DNA from: an uncultured Pelagibacteraceae bacterium | GTDB lineage: Bacteria; Pseudomonadota; Alphaproteobacteria; Pelagibacterales; Pelagibacteraceae | DNA: 64,000 bases | Direction: 5' to 3' | NCBI GenBank assembly: GCA_902536085.1 | Contig: CACAWF010000001.1 | Span: 1-64,000 of the forward strand | Shown here: positions 39,612 to 51,022 of the stretch, in pieces | Numbering within the stretch: the first letter of the stretch is position 1 | Layout of the letters: the number at the start of each line of letters is the position of its first letter | Translations under genes and position numbers: made by a program | The notes under the pieces: model-generated | What the model saw: only the letters and a program-made list of their open reading frames with translations | The model's database searches: none | What the model was told of the DNA's origin: nothing

Positions 39612-39688
39612 GCAGCAGTAGCTCAGTTGGTTAGAGCACTAGTTTGTGGAACTAGGGGTCGGTGGTTCGAATCCACCCTGCTGTACCA
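39612..39688 (+). tRNA. tRNA-His (GUG)
   Basis: GCAGCAG...CTGCTGT-A-CCA; anticodon loop TTGTGGA; T-arm GGTGG-TTCGAAT-CCACC; directly upstream of hisS. Confidence 0.93.
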
Positions 39689-39692
39689 AACA

Positions 39693-40745
39693 ATGACAAA
39701 AGAAAAAAACAACAAACCTTCTAAAGAACTTCCATTAGGTTTTGTAGACAGACAAGAAAAAGAATTACTCGTACGAGATTTCATAATTTCAAACATTAAA
39801 GAGGTTATGATTAAATACGGTTTTCAATATCTTGAAACTCCTAGTTTTGAGTATTCAGATAGTATTGGAAAATTTTTACCAGATAAAGAGAGACCAGACG
39901 AAGGCGTTTTTTCATTTAAAGATGAAAACAAATGGCTATCTTTGAGGTATGATCTTACAGCACCACTAGCAAGGTATGTTGCAAAAAATTATTTAGAAAT
40001 TCCTAAACCATTTAAAAGATATCAACTAGGTACTGTTTGGAGAAATGAAAAGCCAGGACCGGGAAGGTTTAGAGAGTTTTTACAATTTGATGCAGATTAT
40101 GTTGGAACAAAAAGTTTACAAGCAGATGCAGAATTATGTGTCATGATTTCAGAAATTCTTGAAAAATGCGGCCTTGCAAAATCAGAATATATAATCAAAA
40201 TTTCATCTAGAAAAATTACTGAAGAATTATTTAAAAAGATAAATATTAAAGATAATCAACAAAGACTAACCGCACTTAGAGCTCTAGATAAAATAGATAG
40301 ACTTGGTTGGATTGGAGTAAAAGAATTATTGGGTGGGGGAAGATACGATAATTTGGTAAATAACTTTGGCAATTATGATGCTCCTGCTACAGGAATATCA
40401 ATTGGCATAGATCGTTTAGTTTATGCTTTGATGCAAAAAAAAGAATTTAAAGTAAAACAATCAAAACCAGTCGTGATTTGTGTTTTTGATAAAAATTCAA
40501 TGAAAGATTATATAGAAGTTCAAACAATATTAAGAAAGGCTGGTGTAAGTACCGAAATTTATCCTGGAGAAAGTAAATTGAAAAAACAAATGGAGTATGC
40601 AAATAAAATAAAATCTCCAGTAGTTATTTTATATGGTGAGAATGAAATTAAATTAGGAAAGCCAACTTTAAGGAACCTAAGCACAGGTGAAGAAAAATCA
40701 ATTGAAATAAAAGAATTAGTTAATGAAATCAAAAAAATTATCTGA
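39693..40745 (+). CDS. hisS: Histidyl-tRNA synthetase, apparently internally deleted
   Basis: LSLRYDLTAPLARYVA; YQLGTVWRNEKPGPGRFREFLQFDADYVG; but GVKELLG joins directly to GGRYDNLV. Start MTKEKNN at 39693; the listed 39627 start lies in the tRNA. Confidence 0.85.
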   Translation: MTKEKNNKPSKELPLGFVDRQEKELLVRDFIISNIKEVMIKYGFQYLETPSFEYSDSIGKFLPDKERPDEGVFSFKDENKWLSLRYDLTAPLARYVAKNYLEIPKPFKRYQLGTVWRNEKPGPGRFREFLQFDADYVGTKSLQADAELCVMISEILEKCGLAKSEYIIKISSRKITEELFKKINIKDNQQRLTALRALDKIDRLGWIGVKELLGGGRYDNLVNNFGNYDAPATGISIGIDRLVYALMQKKEFKVKQSKPVVICVFDKNSMKDYIEVQTILRKAGVSTEIYPGESKLKKQMEYANKIKSPVVILYGENEIKLGKPTLRNLSTGEEKSIEIKELVNEIKKII

Positions 40746-41760
40746 AGCAATAATTAAAACTTTTAAGACTAATGGTTTTGTTTTATCCGAACCAGATGTT
40801 CTTTTAGACTCAGATTACATAATCGAGAGGTCTGGTGAAAAATTTAGAAGTTCTATGTTTACTTTTGATAGAGAAGATGGAAAAAAGATGTGCCTTAGAC
40901 CTGACTTAACAGTAGCATCATGTATAAGCTTCTTACAAAAAAAAACTTCCTCAAAAATTTATTACTCTGGTCAGGCTTATAGAAGATCAGGAGGTAAAGG
41001 TGCAAATTTTATTAATGATCAATTAGGTATCGAAATTCTAGGTTCAAAAAATCTTATTAAAGATGATTTTAAAGTGATCAGCACAATTTTAAACTCAGCA
41101 AAAAAAATTAAAATGAAAAAAATTAAAATTAAAGTAGGCGATATTGGTTTTTTTAAGAGCTTGATCAGTGCTCTTGAGATGCCCGAGAGATGGAAACTAA
41201 GATTAATAAGACACTTTTGGAGACCAGGTTACTTTGAAGAACTTTTAAAGAGGCTAGAAAAAAATACAGATATTGATGCTGTAACCTTTGATGCAGATAA
41301 GAAAAGATTTTACGAAATGAAAAAATTTGATCAAAATAAAGTAATCGCTGGTAGATCAATCTCAGAAATTTTAAAAAGATTTGATAAAAAAATTAAAGAT
41401 CCAAGGTCATTTGTAGATGGAAAAAAAATTGTAAAAATTATTAGAGCTTTTTTAAAAATTAATTGCAAACTTTCAAAACTAGATGATGAGTTATTAAATT
41501 TTGCAAAAAAAAATAACCTTAAAATCAAAATATTTAAAAATTTTAAATCTATTCAAAATTTAAAAAAACTTAATCAAGATATAAATTTTGTTACCAATTT
41601 TGGCAGAGACGTTGAGTATTATACAGGAATTGTGTTTGAAGTATTTTCGGGCACAAAAGAAATCGCTTCAGGTGGTCGTTATGATGATTTATTAAAAAGT
41701 TTAGGAGCCAAAAAGAGCATTCCTGCTGTTGGAGCAGCAATAAACTTAAAAAATATATGA
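40723..41760 (+). CDS. hisZ: ATP phosphoribosyltransferase regulatory subunit
   Basis: HisRS-like: CLRPDLTVA; GQAYRRSGGKGANFINDQLGIEIL; GRDVEYYTGIVFEVF; adjacent to hisG. Confidence 0.9.
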   Translation: MKSKKLSEAIIKTFKTNGFVLSEPDVLLDSDYIIERSGEKFRSSMFTFDREDGKKMCLRPDLTVASCISFLQKKTSSKIYYSGQAYRRSGGKGANFINDQLGIEILGSKNLIKDDFKVISTILNSAKKIKMKKIKIKVGDIGFFKSLISALEMPERWKLRLIRHFWRPGYFEELLKRLEKNTDIDAVTFDADKKRFYEMKKFDQNKVIAGRSISEILKRFDKKIKDPRSFVDGKKIVKIIRAFLKINCKLSKLDDELLNFAKKNNLKIKIFKNFKSIQNLKKLNQDINFVTNFGRDVEYYTGIVFEVFSGTKEIASGGRYDDLLKSLGAKKSIPAVGAAINLKNI

Positions 41761-42434
41761 AAGATTTAATTACTATAGGCTTACCTAGTAAAGGGCGATT
41801 AAAAGAAAAATCAATATCATTTTTTAATGATAGAGGATTAAAAATTATACAAAGTGAAAAAGAAAGAAATTATTTTGGCACTTTCGAAAATAAACCTAAC
41901 TTTAAAATTATATTTCTACACGCTAAAGAAATTATTCAAAGACTAGGAGACGGAACACTAGATATTGGTGTATCTGGTCTTGATCTTTTGAAAGAGTCAG
42001 ACTTAAACTTACAAAGTAAAATAAATATTCAAAAAAAACTTGATTACGGAAATGCGAACTTAGTGATCGCTGTGCCAGATGATTGGATAGATGTGCAGAC
42101 CATTGCTGATCTTGAAGAGGTATCATTTGATATAAGATCAAAAAGAAATACCAGATTGAGGGTAGCAACTAAGTATCCGAATTTAACCAACGATTTTTTA
42201 ATTTCAAAAGGTGTTACCCAATACAAATTAATACCTAGTCTTGGTGCTACAGAAACATATCCTTTTATCGGTTCTTCAGAAATAATTATTGATATTACTT
42301 CTACAGGGAAAACTTTGGCTGATAACAATCTTAGAGTTCTTAAGGATGGATTGATACTTAGCTCTAGAGCATGTTTATTTATTGCAAAAAAAAAGGCTGC
42401 AAAACTGCAGCCTTTTTTAAAATCTTTTGTGTAG
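41757..42434 (+). CDS. hisG: ATP phosphoribosyltransferase (short form)
   Basis: GLPSKGRLKEKSISFF; GDGTLDIGVSGLDLL; VDI-like ITSTGKTLADNNL. Confidence 0.93.
   Translation: MKDLITIGLPSKGRLKEKSISFFNDRGLKIIQSEKERNYFGTFENKPNFKIIFLHAKEIIQRLGDGTLDIGVSGLDLLKESDLNLQSKINIQKKLDYGNANLVIAVPDDWIDVQTIADLEEVSFDIRSKRNTRLRVATKYPNLTNDFLISKGVTQYKLIPSLGATETYPFIGSSEIIIDITSTGKTLADNNLRVLKDGLILSSRACLFIAKKKAAKLQPFLKSFV
42386..42418. terminator. Bidirectional intrinsic terminator embedded in the hisG 3' coding end
   Basis: A9-GGCTGCA-AAAC-TGCAGCC-T6 between convergent hisG and groL. Confidence 0.8.
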
Positions 42435-42440
42435 GTGAAA

Positions 42441-44108
<1,668 letters not shown>

Positions 44109-44117
44109 CTATAAAAG

Positions 44118-44414
44118 TTATTTTTTACTTTTTGAAATTCCCATTATGTCTGACTCTTTCATAATGCTGTATTCTTTACCGTCTATTTTGACTTCAGTTC
44201 CAGACCACTTCCCGAAAAGAACTATATCTCCAATTTTTACATCCATTGCAGAAACTTTTCCGTCTTCGTTTTTGGCACCTGGACCTACAGCTACAACCTC
44301 ACCTTCTTGAGGTTTTTCTTTAGCAGTGTCTGGGATAATGATTCCGCCAGCAGTTTTTTCTTCACTGTCCAGCACTTTAATAAGTACACGATCGTGTAAA
44401 GGTCTAAATTTCAT
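44118..44414 (-). CDS. groS: Co-chaperonin GroES
   Basis: [40 protein letters not shown]. Confidence 0.98.
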   Translation of the reverse strand: MKFRPLHDRVLIKVLDSEEKTAGGIIIPDTAKEKPQEGEVVAVGPGAKNEDGKVSAMDVKIGDIVLFGKWSGTEVKIDGKEYSIMKESDIMGISKSKK

Positions 44415-44449
44415 ATATATTTTCTCCTATAAATTATTACTTAGTCCTG

Positions 44450-44477
44450 ATATGGTATGTTTTGACTATATTTCAAG
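44450..44477 (-). promoter_or_regulatory. Sigma-32 (RpoH)-type heat shock promoter of groSL
   Basis: Reverse strand CTTGAAA-N15-CCATAT upstream of groS. Confidence 0.65.
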
Positions 44478-44544
44478 AGGCAAAATCATTAAAAAAACCA
44501 TTAAATACGATATTAATAAGCTTTAAAAGGAGAAAAACAGTAGA

Positions 44545-45351
44545 TTGAAAGAACTAAAACACCTATCAGATATATTCAAAAATTACGATACCTTTATCAT
44601 CGACCTATGGGGGGTAATGCATAATGGAGTTGCTCTTAATCCCAACGCTATAGAAGCAGTAGACAAACTGAATAAAAATTCGAAAAAAATAGTATTTTTA
44701 TCTAATGCTCCTAGGCCAAGTTCGAAAGTAATTAATTTTTTACTTAAAATGAAAATGGATAAAAAATATTTAGAGCATGTCATGACTTCAGGTGAGGCAG
44801 CAATGCGCGCAATTAATCAAAAAAAATTTGGAAAAACATTTTACCACCTTGGTCCGGAAAGAGATATTTCTGTGTTTGAAAAAGTAAAAGATAACAGAAC
44901 TGATCTTCAGAGTTGCGACTTTATTTTATGCACAGGATTATTTGATGATCATGACAATGATTTAGATTACTATAAAAATTTTTTATTAAAGCACGTATCA
45001 AAAAAATTAATTTGTACAAATCCAGATTTAATAGTTCATAGGGGCAATATTGAAGAATTCTGCGCAGGTTCAGTAGCGAAAGTTTTTGAGGAACTTGGAG
45101 GCGAAGTTATCTATTTTGGTAAACCACATAAAGAGGTTTATGATATGTGTTTTGGCTCCAATGAAAAAGTTATAGCCATTGGGGACAATTTAAGAACAGA
45201 TATTAAAGGAGCGAATAATTTAAACATAGATTGTATATTTATATCTGAAGGTGTGCATAGAAAAGAATTCAATAGCTTTGCTGAACTTAATAAACTTTTA
45301 GAAAAATATGATGTAAAAGCAAATTTTTTTCAAAGAGAATTAAAATGGTAA
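44545..45351 (+). CDS. HAD superfamily class IIA hydrolase (NagD-like)
   Basis: FIIDLWGVMHNGVALNPNAIEAV; IAIGDNLRTDIKGANN. Confidence 0.88.
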   Translation: MKELKHLSDIFKNYDTFIIDLWGVMHNGVALNPNAIEAVDKLNKNSKKIVFLSNAPRPSSKVINFLLKMKMDKKYLEHVMTSGEAAMRAINQKKFGKTFYHLGPERDISVFEKVKDNRTDLQSCDFILCTGLFDDHDNDLDYYKNFLLKHVSKKLICTNPDLIVHRGNIEEFCAGSVAKVFEELGGEVIYFGKPHKEVYDMCFGSNEKVIAIGDNLRTDIKGANNLNIDCIFISEGVHRKEFNSFAELNKLLEKYDVKANFFQRELKW

Positions 45352-45352
45352 A

Positions 45353-46261
45353 ATGAAGATTTACAAAAATCCAAATTTAAATAAAAAACATTGTAACGGC
45401 GTAATAGCCATAGGTAACTTTGACGGTCTACATTTAGGTCATCAAAAAGTTATCAAAGAGGCAAAACAAAAAGCTAAAAAAAATAAAATACCTTTTGGGG
45501 TTATGACTTTTGAACCTGTACCAGTAATGTTTTTTAATAAAAAAATTAAAAATCACAGAATAAACTCTTTGGAACAAAAAAAAACACAATTGAAAAAATT
45601 TAAATTAGATTTCTTAATTATTATAAAATTTAATAAAAATTTTTCATCTCAATCAGCAGAAGAGTTTATAAAAAAAATAATTTTTAAAAAAACAAAATGT
45701 AAGTATTTGTATGTTAGTAAAAATTTCAAGTTTGGTTTTAAACGTCAGGGAAATATAAAAACACTTAAAAATTGTGAGAAAAAATATAATTTTAAAAATA
45801 TTGTTACTAAACCCTATACAAAAAGTAATAAAACAATTTCTTCAACATTTTTAAGAAAGAAAATTAGACTCGGTAAAATAGATGAAGTAAATAAATTATT
45901 AAACCGTAATTGGTGCATTAACGGCAAAGTAATAAAAGGACAAAGAAGAGGACATAAAATTGGTTTTCCAACATGTAATTTAAAATTAAGTAATTATGTA
46001 GTCCCTAAGCTTGGAGTCTATGCTGTTAAAGTCAAAACTAAGAATTTTTATAAAAACGGTATAGCTAATATAGGTTATAGACCAACATTTAATGGAAAAA
46101 ATTTATTATTGGAGACAAATATATTTGGAATTAATAAAAATTTATATAATAAGGTAATTAGTGTAAACTTTAAGAAATTTATAAGACCAGAAATAAAATT
46201 TAAAAATTTGAAACATTTAAAACAACAAATCAAGCTTGATATAAAAAAGGCAAAAAAATAA
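45353..46261 (+). CDS. ribF: Bifunctional riboflavin kinase/FAD synthetase
   Basis: IAIGNFDGLHLGHQKVI; ISSTFLRKKI; GHKIGFPTCNL. Confidence 0.93.
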   Translation: MKIYKNPNLNKKHCNGVIAIGNFDGLHLGHQKVIKEAKQKAKKNKIPFGVMTFEPVPVMFFNKKIKNHRINSLEQKKTQLKKFKLDFLIIIKFNKNFSSQSAEEFIKKIIFKKTKCKYLYVSKNFKFGFKRQGNIKTLKNCEKKYNFKNIVTKPYTKSNKTISSTFLRKKIRLGKIDEVNKLLNRNWCINGKVIKGQRRGHKIGFPTCNLKLSNYVVPKLGVYAVKVKTKNFYKNGIANIGYRPTFNGKNLLLETNIFGINKNLYNKVISVNFKKFIRPEIKFKNLKHLKQQIKLDIKKAKK

Positions 46262-48990
46262 TGTCCAAAGATACCTTACAACTCCCTAAGACAGCTTTTT
46301 CTATGAAAGCTGGTTTACCACTTAAAGAGCCTGAGATTTTGAAGATGTGGGAAAAAAATAAAATCTTCGAAAAGCTTAGAAAAAAATCTAAAGGAAAAGA
46401 AAAATTTATTCTTCATGATGGCCCACCTTATGCGAATGGTCATATACATATGGGCACTGCTTTAAACAAAATTTTAAAAGATATGATCACTCGTTTTCAT
46501 CAGATGAACGGGAAAGACTCTGTTTACGTTCCAGGTTGGGATTGCCACGGCCTCCCAATAGAATGGAAGATAGAAGAGCAGTACAAAAAAAAGAAAAAAA
46601 ACAAAGATGAAATACCTATTAAAGATTTTAGGCAAGAATGTAGGGAGTTTGCAAAAAGTTGGATCGAGGTTCACATCAAAGAGTTTAAGCGATTAGGGGT
46701 AGTTGGGGATTTTGAAAATTATTACTCTACGATGAGCTTTGAGGCGGAAGCTCAAATTGTAAGAGAGTTAGGTAAATTTCTTTTAGATGGAAGTTTATAT
46801 CAAGGGTTTAAACCAGTTCTTTGGTCTACTGTTGAAAAAACTGCTTTAGCTGACGCAGAAGTAGAATATTTAGACCATACTTCAAATACAATTTATGCAG
46901 CATTTAAAGTTAAGAGAACTGCCAAAGATTTTCTAAAAGACTCAAGTATAATAATTTGGACTACTACACCCTGGACTATACCAGCTAACAAAGCATTAGC
47001 CTTTAACAGTAATATTGAATATGCAGTTTTAGAAATTGATCAGCTTGAGCACTTTAAAAATAAGAGAATTGTAGTTGCAAAAAATCTAATTGAGTCAATT
47101 ACCAAAGATTGTGAAATTAAAAACTATAAAGAATTAAAGGTTTTCAAGGGTTCTGAATTTAAAGGAACAATATGCAATCATCCATTTGTAAAAATGGATT
47201 TTAACTATGATGTTCCAATGTTGGATGCTCAATTTGTTAATTTGGAACAGGGAACAGGAATCGTTCATTGCGCTCCAAGTCACGGTCCGGATGACTTTAA
47301 TTTGTGTTTGAAAAATAATATACCATCACTTTATACGATTGATAACTCAGGTGTTTATACTAAAGAGGTACCTTATTTTACAAATACACATGTGTTTAAG
47401 GCTGATCCGATTGTTATAGAAAAACTAAAAGAACAAAAGCAATTACTTAAAAATGATAAACTTAATCATAGCTATCCTCATTCTTGGAGATCTAAGGCTC
47501 CATTGATTTATAGAGCGACACCTCAATGGTTTATCTCTATGCAAAAAAATAAATTGAGAGATAAAGCAGTTAAAGCAATAAATGAAACCATCTTCTATCC
47601 CAACAAAGGTAAGGACAGGCTTTTATCAATGATTGAAGGAAGACCGGATTGGTGTGTTTCAAGACAACGAGTTTGGGGAGTACCTTTGCCAATCTTTATT
47701 AATAAAAAAACAAAAGAACCACTAAGAGATCAAAAAATTATAGATAGGATCGCATCTATTTATGAAAAGCAAGGATCTGACTGCTGGTTCACAGATGATA
47801 TAAAAATTTTTTTAGGTGATGATTATGATGTCAAAGATTATGAAAAACTAAACGATATTGTTGAAGTTTGGTTCGATAGCGGCTCAACACATAGTTTTGT
47901 TTTGGAAAAAAGAAAAGATTTGAAATGGCCTGCAGACATGTATTTAGAAGGATCTGACCAACATAGAGGTTGGTTCCACTCGTCTTTATTAGAGTCTTGT
48001 GGAACTAGAGGAAAAGCACCCTTCAAAAGTATTCTTTCACATGGTTTCGTTGTAGACGGAAAAGGTATGAAAATGTCTAAATCGATGGGCAATGTTATCT
48101 CTCCAGAGGATATATTGAAGAATTATGGAGCAGACATACTTAGAGTTTGGGCTTCAGCATCTGATTATGCTGAAGATTTGAGAATAGATAAAAATATTTT
48201 AGTGCAACATGCAGAGTCTTACAGAAAAATTAGAAATACTTTCAGATTCATGCTTGGAAATTTAAAAGATAATTTTGAAAAACAAAACTTTGAAAAAGTT
48301 AAACTAAAAGAATTAGATGAATTGGAGCAATTTATCTTACATAAATTATTTATATTAAATAAATCTGTTGATGAAAATTTGAAAAATTATAATTTTCATA
48401 AGTTATATAAAGATCTTCTGAATTTTTGCACACTAGATCTTTCTTCTTTTTATTTTGATATAAGAAAAGATGTTCTTTACTGTGATAGCATAAATTCAAA
48501 AAAAAGAAAAAATTGTGTAGTTGTTTTAAACATAATTTTAGAAAGTTTATTAAAATGGTTTGCTCCAATTTTAGTTTTCACTACAGAGGAAATCTATAGT
48601 TTAGTGAATAAAGATAACTCTGAAAGTATTCATGAAAGTAATTTTGTAATAATTCCATCTAATTGGAAGAATGAAATGTTAAACGAGAAATGGTCAAATC
48701 TATTTAAAATAAAACAAGTCGCGAATATAGCAATTGAAGAGAAAAGGGCCAATAAAGAAATTGGGTCAAGTTTAGAGGCTGAAATTAAATTATTTTTAAA
48801 AAAAGATAAATTTGAAATTCTTGATAAATTAGATTTAGAAGATTACTTTATCGTTTCAAAAGCGGAAAAAGAATTGTCAAATGAAGATGATATTAAAGTT
48901 GAAGTAAAAAAAGCTCAAGGACAAAAATGTGAAAGATGTTGGAAAATTTTAGAGAAAAAATGTCAAAGAGAAAGTTGCCCAATTAAATAG
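46261..48990 (+). CDS. ileS: Isoleucyl-tRNA synthetase
   Basis: DGPPYANGHIHMGTALNKILKD; KMSKSMGN; CERCWK C-terminal zinc motif. Confidence 0.97.
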   Translation: MSKDTLQLPKTAFSMKAGLPLKEPEILKMWEKNKIFEKLRKKSKGKEKFILHDGPPYANGHIHMGTALNKILKDMITRFHQMNGKDSVYVPGWDCHGLPIEWKIEEQYKKKKKNKDEIPIKDFRQECREFAKSWIEVHIKEFKRLGVVGDFENYYSTMSFEAEAQIVRELGKFLLDGSLYQGFKPVLWSTVEKTALADAEVEYLDHTSNTIYAAFKVKRTAKDFLKDSSIIIWTTTPWTIPANKALAFNSNIEYAVLEIDQLEHFKNKRIVVAKNLIESITKDCEIKNYKELKVFKGSEFKGTICNHPFVKMDFNYDVPMLDAQFVNLEQGTGIVHCAPSHGPDDFNLCLKNNIPSLYTIDNSGVYTKEVPYFTNTHVFKADPIVIEKLKEQKQLLKNDKLNHSYPHSWRSKAPLIYRATPQWFISMQKNKLRDKAVKAINETIFYPNKGKDRLLSMIEGRPDWCVSRQRVWGVPLPIFINKKTKEPLRDQKIIDRIASIYEKQGSDCWFTDDIKIFLGDDYDVKDYEKLNDIVEVWFDSGSTHSFVLEKRKDLKWPADMYLEGSDQHRGWFHSSLLESCGTRGKAPFKSILSHGFVVDGKGMKMSKSMGNVISPEDILKNYGADILRVWASASDYAEDLRIDKNILVQHAESYRKIRNTFRFMLGNLKDNFEKQNFEKVKLKELDELEQFILHKLFILNKSVDENLKNYNFHKLYKDLLNFCTLDLSSFYFDIRKDVLYCDSINSKKRKNCVVVLNIILESLLKWFAPILVFTTEEIYSLVNKDNSESIHESNFVIIPSNWKNEMLNEKWSNLFKIKQVANIAIEEKRANKEIGSSLEAEIKLFLKKDKFEILDKLDLEDYFIVSKAEKELSNEDDIKVEVKKAQGQKCERCWKILEKKCQRESCPIK

Positions 48991-49002
48991 AAAGTCAACA
49001 TT

Positions 49003-49503
49003 TTGATTGATCTTAAAGAGATAAAAAACAAAATTTTTAAAAAAGAAAATTTTTATTGTCTAATAATTATTCTATCAATTTTTATTATTGACAGATATTC
49101 AAAAATTGAAATTATAAAAAATTTTGCCGATACAAGTTTTTATCTAAATGATTTTTTGAATTTCAATTTAGTATGGAATACTGGAATAGGTTTTGGTTTA
49201 TTAAGCAGTAATGATGTATTTTTTTATAATATTTTTACACTTCTAATTTTATCAGTAATCTCTATTTTAATTTATTTAGCATTAAAATCAGAATTTAAAG
49301 AAAAGTTTATTTACTCCATTATTATCGGAGGGGCCCTTGGAAACCTCTATGATAGATTGATTTTTAAAGCAGTGCCTGATTTTATAGATATACATTATCA
49401 TAATTTCCACTGGTTTACATTTAATATCGCAGATGTTTTTATAACTATAGGAGTTTTATCTTTTTTAGGCCATGGTTTATTTATAAAAGAAAATAATAAA
49501 TGA
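49003..49503 (+). CDS. lspA: Signal peptidase II
   Basis: IIDRYSK; NTGIGFGLL; GGALGNLYDRL; FNIADVFITIG. Confidence 0.92.
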   Translation: MIDLKEIKNKIFKKENFYCLIIILSIFIIDRYSKIEIIKNFADTSFYLNDFLNFNLVWNTGIGFGLLSSNDVFFYNIFTLLILSVISILIYLALKSEFKEKFIYSIIIGGALGNLYDRLIFKAVPDFIDIHYHNFHWFTFNIADVFITIGVLSFLGHGLFIKENNK

Positions 49504-49808
49504 GAAAAATATTTCTTGTAATACATCTGACAATCTTTCTCACCTCTTGCCAAGGATTTAGCGATGCTGGAAAAGTTTTAAGAAACGAAAAAACTAAAAC
49601 CACAGATGAGTTTTTAGTAAAAAAAAGAAAACCTTTAGTATTGCCACCCGATTACAATGAGCTTCCACAACCAGGAAAACTTCCATCAAATCAGGAGGAG
49701 GAAGATAACTTAAAAAAAATTCTTAAGGGAAACAAAGCAAAAAGTAAAAAAAATGCAAATAACAATTCTTCTGTTGAAGAGTCAATTTTAAATAAAATTA
49801 AAAACTGA
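49500..49808 (+). CDS. DUF3035-like lipoprotein
   Basis: Lipobox FLTSC; DEFLVKKRKPLVLPPDYNELPQPG. Confidence 0.75.
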   Translation: MRKIFLVIHLTIFLTSCQGFSDAGKVLRNEKTKTTDEFLVKKRKPLVLPPDYNELPQPGKLPSNQEEEDNLKKILKGNKAKSKKNANNNSSVEESILNKIKN

Positions 49809-51022
49809 TGAGAATAAGTTTTGATAAGAAGAATTTTATTAACAATACTTTTCTAAATAAAAAAATTGAAAAAAAACTATCAAAAAATTTCCCAAAAATA
49901 ATGCAAAGCATTATCTCAGATATAGATAACTCTAAGAAAACTTATAATGTTTTAAGTGAAACTTTTAAATTGAATATAAATATCAAAGATCTTAAAAAAT
50001 TTAAAAAATTTAAAAGTATAGCGATAATTGGTATGGGAGGATCTATATTAGGCATTGAAGCAATTTACGACTTTTTAAAATATAAATTAAAAAAAAAAAT
50101 TTATTTTTTCGATGACATAAACGTAGAAAAATTTAATTTTTTTAGAAAAAATATCTCAAAAAGTAAAACTCTTTTCATTGTAATCTCAAAATCTGGAAAT
50201 ACGATTGAAACCTTATCGAATTTTATTTCTTTAAACATTATACAAAAAAATAAAAAAAATATTATTTTAATTTCTGAAAAGAAAAATAATACTTTGTACC
50301 AATTATCTAAAAAATTTAATTTATTTTATATAGAGCATAAAAGTTATATTGGTGGAAGATATTCTGTTTTATCTGAAGTAGGAATAGTTCCTGCATATCT
50401 TATGGGAATTAATATATTTAAACTCAGAAAAAATTTAAAAAGATATTTGATTGGTAAAGATAAAAATTATTTAAAAGATAGTGTAACAAAAATCTCAAAT
50501 ATATTATTAAGTAAGAAATTATCAAATATTGTTTTTTTAAATTATTCTCCAAACTTAAATAAATTTCTTTTCTGGTGCCAGCAACTTATTGCAGAAAGTT
50601 TAGGAAAAAAGGGTTATGGTTTTTTTCCTGTGATTTCAAAAGTTCCAAAAGATCATCATAGTCTACTTCAACTTTATCTAGATGGTCCAAGAGATAAAAT
50701 ATTTTATATTTTTAGTAGTAAAGAAAAATCTTCCCCAAAAATAAATTCTAAAAAATTTACTAATCATTTAAATTATATAAATAATAAAAATTTAGATCAG
50801 ATAAAGACCGCTCAAAAAAAAGCTCTTATCAACTCTTTTAGAAAAAAAAAAATTCCTTACAGGGAATTTTCAATAAATAATTTTGAAGAGGAAACAATAG
50901 GAGAATTATTTTCATATTTTATTCTTGAGATAATTTTTGTTGGAAAACTATCTAAAATTAATCCATTTGACCAACCTTCTGTCGAGCAAGTGAAGAAAAG
51001 TACAATTAAAATTCTTAATTGA
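49808..51022 (+). CDS. pgi: Glucose-6-phosphate isomerase
   Basis: IAIIGMGGSILGIEAI; VISKSGNTIET; YIGGRYSVLSEVG. Confidence 0.87.
   Translation: MRISFDKKNFINNTFLNKKIEKKLSKNFPKIMQSIISDIDNSKKTYNVLSETFKLNINIKDLKKFKKFKSIAIIGMGGSILGIEAIYDFLKYKLKKKIYFFDDINVEKFNFFRKNISKSKTLFIVISKSGNTIETLSNFISLNIIQKNKKNIILISEKKNNTLYQLSKKFNLFYIEHKSYIGGRYSVLSEVGIVPAYLMGINIFKLRKNLKRYLIGKDKNYLKDSVTKISNILLSKKLSNIVFLNYSPNLNKFLFWCQQLIAESLGKKGYGFFPVISKVPKDHHSLLQLYLDGPRDKIFYIFSSKEKSSPKINSKKFTNHLNYINNKNLDQIKTAQKKALINSFRKKKIPYREFSINNFEEETIGELFSYFILEIIFVGKLSKINPFDQPSVEQVKKSTIKILN

Noticed and set aside
39627-39692. N-terminal extension of the hisS ORF
   Set aside because: Lies inside tRNA-His; the ATG at 39693 is the likely start.
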